Assembly (NCBI GenBank): GCA_964349065.1 | Contig: CAYGEY010000002.1 | Span: 3,066 to 67,065 of the forward strand | Length of the DNA: 64,000 nucleotides | From: CAYGEY01 sp964349065 | GTDB lineage: Bacteria > Patescibacteriota > Gracilibacteria > 1-14-2-50-48-13 | Direction: 5' to 3' | In this document: in pieces, positions 17,050-24,278 of the stretch | How the letters are laid out: the number at the start of each line of letters is the position of its first letter | Position numbering within the stretch: position 1 is the first letter of the stretch | The notes under the pieces: generated by a model | What the model saw: only the letters and a program-made list of their open reading frames with translations | Databases searched by the model: none | Told to the model about the DNA's origin: nothing | Translations under genes and position numbers: made by a program

Positions 17050-18300
17050 TTACAAAGCAAACCCCAGCCCCACCATTTGTAAATTGGAAACTCTCACGGG
17101 TGATTGAATGAATCTTTTCCCTGTTAGTATCCCGGGGCGTACTGTATACCTTCCAAACTTGTCATTAACCTTATCCACTGCATGAAACAACGTTTCTTGA
17201 ATCTGGGTGATCTTGTCCTCCATAAAAAATGATAATTGGGTCGAGGTATCCTTCTCGCACTCCGAGAAGACTGCTCCAATAGCACGAATACGCATACCCG
17301 AAATCTTTTCTAAAAACGGCTCGAGTAAAAGACTAGAGAATCTTGAACTACTTGCATGACAGATAACATCCTTTGCCTCAATACTCACTGTTCGGAAACT
17401 ACTGTCTTTTGCATACAGAAACAGCTTCTTTGCCCGAAGTCCTTTTCTTCGAAGTTTGGATGTGCAGAGAAATAAATGATTTACTACTTCCATCCGAATA
17501 TGCTCAGGATTGGTCGTTTCGCGAAACGTTCGGCTTCGGGAGATAGATTTTGGTAACACATTTTCTAATACAAGCGGCATGGCAGGAGTCCCGGAGAGCT
17601 CATGCCAGAGGTATACTCCCGGTTTCATCATCAAACTCCGCACTCTCTCCTCCGAAAAAGATAAAAAATCTGTTATCTTTTTTACGCCGGCTTTTTCAAG
17701 CAAAGCTACAGTATTGTCTCCAAACCCGGGAACATCAGAAAGTGCACATGAATCCAAATACTGGTCAATAGCTCTCCTTGGGACCTCATAGATACCAAAA
17801 GGTTTCGCAGAGTCAGATGCCATCTTTGCCAATGTTTTTGTCGGTGCTACGCCAATGGACACAGGAAGTCCCAACTCTCGCATCACTTTCTCTTGTATCA
17901 TGCGTGCAATACCCGTAAAAGAAGTACGATATAATCTACGCAAACCACCAACATCGATAAATCCTTCATCAATTGAATACTCTTCAACATCCGGAGAGAA
18001 CTCTCGGAGTATAGCAAAGAGCCTCTCCGAATATTTCGCATACAAACTAAAATTGGATGACACATAATACGCTTGGTGCTTCGGCAATAGTTTTTCTGCT
18101 TCCCATGCAGGCATACCCGTTTTTATACCAAATTTTTTAGCATCACGAGTAGCGGCTAAAATGATCCCATGCTCTTTGGCCAAAACACATACCGGCTTGT
18201 CCCACAATTTGGGATTTACTGCACGTTCACATGATGCAAAGAAACTATCCGCATCAATGTGAAGGATCTTATTCCTATATGTAGTCATGATGCGTGCCAT
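17050..18300 (-). CDS. dinB: Y-family translesion DNA polymerase (DinB/UmuC type)
   Basis: Error-prone polymerase that copies past damaged bases. Catalytic signatures are HIDADSFFASCE (N-terminal Asp) and EYSIDEGFIDV (the second acidic pair); GVAPTKTLAKMASD and the DVPGFG helix-hairpin-helix follow. A C-terminal QLSFF is a likely beta-clamp binding peptide. Possible starts are TTG 18312, ATG 18300 and ATG 18288; the ATG at 18288 gives the most conserved beginning (MTTYRNKILHID). It lies third in a LexA-controlled operon, which fits damage induction. Confidence 0.92.
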   Translation of the reverse strand: MARIMTTYRNKILHIDADSFFASCERAVNPKLWDKPVCVLAKEHGIILAATRDAKKFGIKTGMPAWEAEKLLPKHQAYYVSSNFSLYAKYSERLFAILREFSPDVEEYSIDEGFIDVGGLRRLYRTSFTGIARMIQEKVMRELGLPVSIGVAPTKTLAKMASDSAKPFGIYEVPRRAIDQYLDSCALSDVPGFGDNTVALLEKAGVKKITDFLSFSEERVRSLMMKPGVYLWHELSGTPAMPLVLENVLPKSISRSRTFRETTNPEHIRMEVVNHLFLCTSKLRRKGLRAKKLFLYAKDSSFRTVSIEAKDVICHASSSRFSSLLLEPFLEKISGMRIRAIGAVFSECEKDTSTQLSFFMEDKITQIQETLFHAVDKVNDKFGRYTVRPGILTGKRFIQSPVRVSNLQMVGLGFAL

Positions 18301-18313
18301 AGTATGATGCAAT

Positions 18314-18421
18314 TTACCAGCTAAACACTAAGAGGACATGAGCAACAAAAAGGAGAATACAAAGGCCTGAGTAAAAAGATAATTGATTTCTTCCTGTGCG
18401 ATCAAATGTAGAATATCTCAT
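18314..18421 (-). CDS. 35-residue single-helix membrane peptide between lexA and dinB
   Basis: A short open frame whose ATG overlaps the lexA TGA as ATGA, the usual sign of translational coupling. The product is a polar N-terminus of about 14 residues (MRYSTFDRTGRNQ) followed by one hydrophobic helix, about residues 15-34. It ends two bases before the earliest dinB start. Small SOS-induced membrane peptides that stop division are known in other bacteria (SidA of Caulobacter, and YneA beside lexA in Bacillus), so a division inhibitor is an attractive but unproven role. Confidence 0.6.
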   Translation of the reverse strand: MRYSTFDRTGRNQLSFYSGLCILLFVAHVLLVFSW

Positions 18422-19053
18422 ATTTTATGGGTTTTACGAATTACAGAAATAACAGGACCAAAAACGGACCATCCATCCTCAAAAGGAATGTCTTTGTATA
18501 TGGGATTGGCAGAGCGAAGAACCAACTCTCCTCGAACTTTCGCAACATATTTAATACGATATCCGGTATCAGTCGTCACCACCACAATGTCACCATTTGT
18601 GTATGGTGATCCTTTTTCTACTAACACATAATCTCCATCCAAAATCCCGGCACCAATCATCGAATCGCCGGACACGGTGAGCATAAATGTTTGCTGCGGA
18701 TTATTAATCAAAAATTCATCGATAGACACCATGTCACCACGGGTTTCATCTACCGGAGAGGAAAAGCCTGCGGCAACACCACCAAGTATTTCTGTTCTGC
18801 GAGGCATAGATACAATATGCATCCGCCCGCAATTATCCTTGGTTAAAAATCCCTCAGCAACGAGCTTGGTCACATGCTTGTACACACCATTGGTAGAACG
18901 TACACCAAGGTACCGCATGATCTCACGCACGGTCGGAGCCCGCGAGACACTATTGTGGTAGTCTTTAATAAATCTCAGCACCTTCTCCGTAGAAGTCGAC
19001 AAGGTCGCTTGTGCTCTGGTCATCATGGACAGTGCTGTGGGTGATGCAAACAT
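18418..19053 (-). CDS. lexA: LexA repressor (SOS master regulator)
   Basis: 211 residues. An N-terminal winged-helix (about 20-85, APTVREIMRYLGVRSTNGVYKH) is followed by the autocleavage domain: Ala-Gly scissile bond in GGVAAGF (95-96), catalytic Ser131 in SGDSM and Lys168 in YRIKYV. All residues needed for RecA-stimulated self-cleavage are present. Two palindromic operators overlap its own promoter. First gene of an operon with the 35-residue peptide, dinB and the 15755 gene. An alternative start at Met11 is possible; neither has a clear ribosome site. Confidence 0.95.
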   Translation of the reverse strand: MFASPTALSMMTRAQATLSTSTEKVLRFIKDYHNSVSRAPTVREIMRYLGVRSTNGVYKHVTKLVAEGFLTKDNCGRMHIVSMPRRTEILGGVAAGFSSPVDETRGDMVSIDEFLINNPQQTFMLTVSGDSMIGAGILDGDYVLVEKGSPYTNGDIVVVTTDTGYRIKYVAKVRGELVLRSANPIYKDIPFEDGWSVFGPVISVIRKTHKI

Positions 19054-19067
19054 ACTTCGTTGGGTTA

Positions 19068-19085
19068 GGTGATATCTTCATCACC
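19068..19085 (-). promoter_or_regulatory. LexA operator 1 (GGTGAT-N6-ATCACC)
   Basis: Perfect palindrome GGTGATATCTTCATCACC, directly downstream of the lexA -10 box, where bound repressor would block initiation. Confidence 0.75.
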
Positions 19086-19115
19086 ATAATAGGTGAAAGT
19101 ATGTTCACCTGTAAA
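19086..19115 (-). promoter_or_regulatory. lexA promoter with LexA operator 2 in the spacer
   Basis: On the minus strand TTTACA, 18 bases, TATTAT. The spacer holds the palindrome AGGTGAA-N6-TTCACCT (19091-19110). It shares GGTGA-N8-TCACC with operator 1, and the centres are 24 bases apart. Autoregulation of the SOS operon follows from this arrangement. Confidence 0.8.
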
Positions 19116-19158
19116 GAGTTATTTTGAAAAAAGTGGGAGGTGGCTTTAGAGCTATGTT

Positions 19159-20436
19159 CTAAGCTATAATACTCATCCAATCTTTTACCACTTCTCTCAC
19201 CTTCCCAATCATATACATCGACCCGGTCACCACAATCAGATCATTCGTCCCGCTTTCTCGCATCGCCAGTTCAAATGCCTTCACAGGATCCCCAATTGAT
19301 ACCACAGATGGTGGGTATGTATGATGTTTCAATTCATCAGCTAGTTCCATTGCCGGGATAAATTTTTTCCCCTTTACATCAGTCACTGTTGTCGCATACC
19401 AGTTATCTATCAATGGCAACAGCGGATGAATCATTTCGTCTACATCTTTTCTAGACAATAAAGCAAAAATTACAGACACGGAGGATATATTATAATTTTC
19501 AATGAACGTCCGAAGTCTCCCTGCCAAATACTCCATCTTCTCCGCGTTGTGCGCACTGTCGACAATCACAAACGGTTGCCCCTCCTGGTGAAATACTTCA
19601 AATCGCCCGGGGAACCAAGGTGGTGGTGTTAGTTCTGTATCAACATACTCACAGCCCCAAAGCTCCTTTGCCTTTGCAAGCGCATGCACAGCAAGCTCAT
19701 CATATTGTATAAACTCCACATCCGACCCAACTTCTTTTGCTTCCTCTTTTACAATATGTTGCAACTCCTGATCACTCAAACTCGAATACATCACCCGCCC
19801 CGCTTTCAGCGCCCCTGCATCATGAAAGGCCAAATCTTTTTTTGTAGGCCCCAGGGTTTCCAAATGATCATCTGAAATTCCGGTGTGCACGACGATCTCT
19901 GCGGGAATCAGATTAGTAAAATGATACCGCGCCCCGGCTCCAACCTCAACAATGGAAATATCCACGTGCATGTCTTTAAAAACCAAAAGCCCAAGTGCAA
20001 ACAAGGCAGTTCCATAACCGACAAGTAAACCTTTATCAGCAAGACTAGTAATCGCGGACAGCACTTGTTCCCCACATTTCAAATATACTTCAACCGGTAC
20101 CAACTCATCATCCACCCGATACCTCTCGCGGAGGCTCATAATATGCGGGCTGACGTAACTCCCGACATGCGTCCCACCCCCATACAGGCTCTGATGCAGA
20201 TGCGTCACCATACTCCCCTTCCCGGACGTCCCGATTACATACATATATTTCCCCGCTTCCAGATCAATATCTAAAAGTTTTAATAAAGCTTGAAAAGAAA
20301 CAAACTCCAGATCTGTGTATCGCACCACATGAAATGTCCCGTATGATTTTTGCACATCAAAAATAACAGCCTCTTTTGTATCTTGGGTAATTAATTCTTC
20401 AAATCTCATCTGCATTTCATGTTCTTTATTCTCCAT
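19159..20436 (-). CDS. folC: Folylpolyglutamate synthase / Mur-ligase family protein
   Basis: ATP-dependent ligase adding glutamate to folates. P-loop GTSGKGS (about 66-72), SPHIMSLRERYRVD (the FolC Omega-loop region with the folate/ATP contacts), EVGAGAR in place of the usual EVGLGGRxDaTN, HTGISDDHLETLG, and VDSAHN in the C-terminal domain. Length 425 is normal. The altered EVGAGARYHFTN segment suggests a divergent substrate pocket. Divergent from ppa. Confidence 0.85.
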   Translation of the reverse strand: MENKEHEMQMRFEELITQDTKEAVIFDVQKSYGTFHVVRYTDLEFVSFQALLKLLDIDLEAGKYMYVIGTSGKGSMVTHLHQSLYGGGTHVGSYVSPHIMSLRERYRVDDELVPVEVYLKCGEQVLSAITSLADKGLLVGYGTALFALGLLVFKDMHVDISIVEVGAGARYHFTNLIPAEIVVHTGISDDHLETLGPTKKDLAFHDAGALKAGRVMYSSLSDQELQHIVKEEAKEVGSDVEFIQYDELAVHALAKAKELWGCEYVDTELTPPPWFPGRFEVFHQEGQPFVIVDSAHNAEKMEYLAGRLRTFIENYNISSVSVIFALLSRKDVDEMIHPLLPLIDNWYATTVTDVKGKKFIPAMELADELKHHTYPPSVVSIGDPVKAFELAMRESGTNDLIVVTGSMYMIGKVREVVKDWMSIIA

Positions 20437-20554
20437 ATACTTTTAATAAACATACGGCACCCTAGCTCAAAATGAGCTGATGTGCAAGGTTGACGATACG
20501 AGGCTTCGCATTTATAGTGCGTGTGCTGAATTTGTATTTATTATTTTTCATATT

Positions 20555-21100
20555 ATGCATAACCCAAGTAGCTTGTATCACTGCATCCCAACCGGATCCA
20601 ATGTGCCAGATGAGGTCAATGTCATTATCGAGATTTCTGAAGGATCACACATGAAATATGAGTATGATCATCATTTGGGAATATTTATGCTGGACCGTGT
20701 AAATTATGCGCCGATGCCGTTTCCGACGAATTACGGGTTTATTCCACAGTGTTGGAATACTGATGATAATGACCCTGCAGATGCAGTGGTGATCTCGTCA
20801 TATCCCATTCATCAGGGTGTATTGGTACCGTGCAAAGTGCTTGGAATGCTGGAAATGATCGATAGCGGAGAGAAAGATGACAAGATAATTTGTGTGCCGG
20901 TAAATGATATGCGACTTATGGAAGTTGAAAAAATTGAGGATTTCCCGAGCCACTTTTTGAAGCAAATTGAGTATTATTTCGCGTATTATAAAAAGATCAA
21001 GAACAAGGAAGTCGATGTGAAAGGGTTTCTATCAAAGGCGGAGGCTGCGAAGAAAATTGTGAAAGGAATGGCGGATCATACGGAGAAGTTTGGGGGATAA
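20555..21100 (+). CDS. ppa: Inorganic pyrophosphatase (family I)
   Basis: Hydrolyses PPi from biosynthetic reactions. 181 residues, with YEYD, the signature DDNDPADAV carrying the metal-binding Asp residues, and the C-terminal KGF. The frame is open 25 codons further up, but the conserved beginning is the ATG at 20555. It ends four bases before the convergent murD stop, with no visible terminator between them. Confidence 0.93.
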   Translation: MHNPSSLYHCIPTGSNVPDEVNVIIEISEGSHMKYEYDHHLGIFMLDRVNYAPMPFPTNYGFIPQCWNTDDNDPADAVVISSYPIHQGVLVPCKVLGMLEMIDSGEKDDKIICVPVNDMRLMEVEKIEDFPSHFLKQIEYYFAYYKKIKNKEVDVKGFLSKAEAAKKIVKGMADHTEKFGG

Positions 21101-21104
21101 TCCT

Positions 21105-22472
21105 CTATAACTCCCCAACCATCCTCACAAATAAATCCCCTCTCTCTTTATAATTCTGGAACTGATCCAAACTTGAGCACGCAGGTGAAAGCACCACGTG
21201 CTTTATTTCACTACTCGCAACAACCTCTGCAAAAATCTTCGGAAGGCTAGAGAAATCTTTAACATGTTTAAGTCCAAAAGGGGTCTCGCCACGCGCCTCA
21301 ATCACATCATACAATCTCCTCCCGGCCTTCTCTCCAATTGTCACCACCTTTCTCAGATGGCTTGATCGAAATAACTCATCCACCAACCCCTCAAACGCCA
21401 CATTCTTCTCACCTCCGCCCAGCAACAACATCATCGGCTCAGAAAATGAATGGATCGCGGCCATGGCTGACTCCGGGGTGGTCCCGGCGCTATCATTCCA
21501 AAAAGAAACCTCACCTACTTTGCGCACAAACTCCATGCGATATGGAACGCCTTTATATGACAGAAGCGCATCTCTCATAACCTCTTTGGTGATTCCCAAA
21601 ATATATCCAAGGGTGAGCCCCATCAAAAAATTAATCCGAAGTTCCGGCGCTTTGGCGGGGATGTCCTTGAGATCGACCAACGCTTCGTATTCCCCATCCT
21701 CACAAAAAATAACATGCTCGTCCTGCACACCAATCCCGTATGAAACCGGTTCTTTTTTACTCACTTGATACGCCTGCGCGCTTCCGATGTTTTCAAACGC
21801 TCTGGAGATCTCATTATCCACATCAACTATTTTGATATCAGAAATACCCTGGTGTATAACAATCGATGATTTTGCCTCTACGTATTCATCAAAATCCTTG
21901 TGATAATCCAAATGCTCCGGTGTGATACCAAGCACCATGGCAATATGCGGACTTGTTGGCAAATCATGTAATTGAAAGCTGGAGAGCTCCATAATCACAT
22001 ACGTTTCCTCATCAATCTCGGAAAGTTGGCTGAGCATCTGAATACCCACATTCCCCACGAGGACAGATTTTTTTCCGGCTGCTGTGAGCAGATGATGTAA
22101 AAATGTCGAGGTGGTTGTTTTCCCTTTTGTTCCGGTCACTCCGATAGTGATGCCTCTACAAAGCTCTAGAAAAAGCTCTGTCTGAGACGTGATTTTCACG
22201 CCATGTTCAGCCGCCTCCACCAACTCCGGCCTCAGGAGAGAAACTCCGGGGGTTCGGAAGGCTATATCAAAATTCATCAAATGTGACATTGCATTTTTCC
22301 CGCAAACCGCGAGATACGGCTCTTTGGGAGTCACTTCTTTGTCATCCAAAATGGTCACATCTTTGTAGTCCTGTGCATACAGATACGAAGCGACTGCCTG
22401 GCCCTCCACGCCATACCCTATTAATGCTATTTTATCTGTTTTATTCATAAAAAGTGGATATCTACTTGGCAT
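21105..22472 (-). CDS. murD: UDP-N-acetylmuramoyl-L-alanine:D-glutamate ligase
   Basis: Adds D-Glu to the peptidoglycan stem precursor in the cytoplasm. N-terminal Rossmann domain (IALIGYGVEGQAVASYL), ATP loop GVTGTKGKTTT (about 113-123), ELSSFQL, TPEHLDYHKD and the C-terminal NDSAGTTPESAMAAI. Length 455 is standard. AAAGGTGG eight bases before the ATG supports this start over Met9. Evidence that the organism makes peptidoglycan. Confidence 0.95.
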   Translation of the reverse strand: MPSRYPLFMNKTDKIALIGYGVEGQAVASYLYAQDYKDVTILDDKEVTPKEPYLAVCGKNAMSHLMNFDIAFRTPGVSLLRPELVEAAEHGVKITSQTELFLELCRGITIGVTGTKGKTTTSTFLHHLLTAAGKKSVLVGNVGIQMLSQLSEIDEETYVIMELSSFQLHDLPTSPHIAMVLGITPEHLDYHKDFDEYVEAKSSIVIHQGISDIKIVDVDNEISRAFENIGSAQAYQVSKKEPVSYGIGVQDEHVIFCEDGEYEALVDLKDIPAKAPELRINFLMGLTLGYILGITKEVMRDALLSYKGVPYRMEFVRKVGEVSFWNDSAGTTPESAMAAIHSFSEPMMLLLGGGEKNVAFEGLVDELFRSSHLRKVVTIGEKAGRRLYDVIEARGETPFGLKHVKDFSSLPKIFAEVVASSEIKHVVLSPACSSLDQFQNYKERGDLFVRMVGEL

Positions 22473-22512
22473 AGTATATCCACCTTTTATAATTCCTCAA
22501 CTGTTCATTGTA

Positions 22513-23925
22513 TTACAAAATATCAAGCACTTTTTCTTTTTCTTCATCGGCATAGATCTTCTCAAATGACCTACGCGATTTATTCAAATCATTGTTAGCC
22601 TTTTGCTTTTCTGACATAAGTGATTCAAACATTATTTTTGTTGAATCAATCACATTTTCCTTTGTTAACCGTTTACCATTGTGCCATGCATCTATCTGAA
22701 TAACGGCTCCATTTGGTGCTATATTTGATAATGTCTGAAAAACAACCTTCATTTCAATTTCGACACCATGCAAGTTTTTATACTGATCTACAATATCTGA
22801 AAGATACCCGAGAGAAACCTGCAACTGCATCAATAGGTTTTTTTCTCGCGCTCCATACTCTTTGTCATGATGCGTTGCCGCAGAAAAAAGAGTATGGAAA
22901 CTATCACGGTCTTCCGACTTCTCAGGATTTAATTGTAAATAATGTAATACAGCACTTATGTGCTCCAACACACTTCTCTCTTCATGTGGATTATCATGCA
23001 GAACACGCCTCTTCATGGACTCGATTATGATTCGGAGAGTATCTTCATAATTTTCAGTATTTTTTTCCTGACTCTGTTTACTTTGATGAAGTTTTTCTAA
23101 ACACTGCTTGATATTTGAAAACTCAGTTAAAAATGTTTCATATTCATCGTTTGTAATCGGTAACATATCCTGTAGTGTTTGGTGCAGTGCATCAAGATTT
23201 TGTATTTGTTCAACGATAGTCAGTCCTTCATCTAAGATGCCATATGCCTCTGCCGCACTTACAATATTGAAGAAATCTTTTGACTTTTGCACTTCATTCT
23301 CAAAATTTCTCATGCTGATGTCATGGACAAATTGTGACATTTGTTTTTCCGTGTTTTTTTCATAGTATTTTGATTCTTGTAATACTTCCTTTTTAAAAAG
23401 CTGTTCCATCAATGTATTACTATTAAGCAAATGACGATTCAGTATGTGGGCGAGAAACTCAGCTTCGGTCAGAACATTTTTTTCAATTTCATGGGAAAAC
23501 TGATCTTGTACATACTGAACAAACAAGTCACCCGAAACATCCTTTTTTTCTTTTGCCTTCGCAAGCGTAAATTTTAAAAATGGAAGAATAATATTTACCT
23601 GTCCGCCTAATGCATTTTGAATACCTTGAATCATGATCATCGCTTTTTCTTCTTTATGTACATCCACAGACCGGCTATCTGTAAAAAATTCAGTAATGGC
23701 CTCTTGCTTCTTTTTATGGTCAGCACGCAGGAAGTTATTCTGCCTTTGGCGCATAAGTTGTAGAGTTTCTTCTACTTCTTTTATTGGCGTTCCGTATGTT
23801 GTCGTACGCCCAGGTGCAAGCGGATTAAAACTTGAAATGGGGGTTTTTCCAAAAAGGACAAGTTCGTGTTGCTCTGGCTTTTCAAGGCAATGTTGCGAGA
23901 GATCCATAGTGTTTGAAATAAACAT
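22513..23925 (-). CDS. Hypothetical helical protein
   Basis: 470 residues, unrecognised. Almost wholly helical with many Lys, Glu and Gln and likely coiled coils in the C-terminal half; no signal peptide or transmembrane helix. The N-terminal 50 residues are Pro/Gly-containing and look disordered. A possible second start is Met7. It ends 40 bases upstream of murD on the same strand and might be co-transcribed with it. Confidence 0.65.
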   Translation of the reverse strand: MFISNTMDLSQHCLEKPEQHELVLFGKTPISSFNPLAPGRTTTYGTPIKEVEETLQLMRQRQNNFLRADHKKKQEAITEFFTDSRSVDVHKEEKAMIMIQGIQNALGGQVNIILPFLKFTLAKAKEKKDVSGDLFVQYVQDQFSHEIEKNVLTEAEFLAHILNRHLLNSNTLMEQLFKKEVLQESKYYEKNTEKQMSQFVHDISMRNFENEVQKSKDFFNIVSAAEAYGILDEGLTIVEQIQNLDALHQTLQDMLPITNDEYETFLTEFSNIKQCLEKLHQSKQSQEKNTENYEDTLRIIIESMKRRVLHDNPHEERSVLEHISAVLHYLQLNPEKSEDRDSFHTLFSAATHHDKEYGAREKNLLMQLQVSLGYLSDIVDQYKNLHGVEIEMKVVFQTLSNIAPNGAVIQIDAWHNGKRLTKENVIDSTKIMFESLMSEKQKANNDLNKSRRSFEKIYADEEKEKVLDIL

Positions 23926-23937
23926 ATAGGTAAGAAA

Positions 23938-24048
23938 TTTTGATAATTTTTATAGTGCAAGGAGTCAAGGCGGGAGCGACGCAACCGTAGTTTTTCTACG
24001 GTGAGGAGCGAGTAACGCAGACGACGAAGCAATATACAATTATCAGAG
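23938..24048. repeat. GC-rich intergenic element with hairpin
   Basis: A patch of unusual composition between two A/T-rich flanks: ACCGTAG-TTTTT-CTACGGT forms a perfect seven-base stem, flanked by GGGAGCGACGCA and GAGGAGCGAGTAACGCAG. AATTTTTATA and TATACAATTATC at the ends are partly complementary. It may be a small RNA or a dispersed intergenic repeat; no second full copy is in the window. Confidence 0.35.
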
Positions 24049-24061
24049 TTTCTTTGAGAAG

Positions 24062-24097
24062 AAAAAAGCTCCCCTCGGTTGCCCGGGGGAGCTTTTT
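24062..24097. terminator. Strong bidirectional terminator after the secA unit
   Basis: AAAAGCTCCCC...CGG / CCCGGGGGAGCTTTT hairpin bounded by A-run and T-run; ends the secA-small peptide transcript on the minus strand. Confidence 0.85.
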
Positions 24098-24120
24098 CAT
24101 ATCGTTTTTCTTATGCTTTC

Positions 24121-24219
24121 TTACCCCCGGACATATACTTTAGCGTACACACAAATAATCATTCCAAAAGAAATGACTGTAATGAGTGCGCTAAGTAGTA
24201 GTTGGGAGACCAAATTCAT
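24121..24219 (-). CDS. 32-residue single-helix membrane peptide downstream of secA
   Basis: Open frame of 33 codons between secA and its terminator. The product begins MNLVSQLLLSALITVISFGM and ends in KVYVRG: one hydrophobic helix (about 5-26) with a short basic tail, the form of a small inner-membrane protein with the positive end inside. It lacks a clear ribosome binding site. The position suggests co-transcription with secA, but it does not resemble SecE or SecG. Confidence 0.45.
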   Translation of the reverse strand: MNLVSQLLLSALITVISFGMIICVYAKVYVRG

Positions 24220-24278
24220 ATAGTAGAAAAACATCTTCAGGAAGAGTTTAGCAAAATGAGGGAAAATGTCAAGACCAG

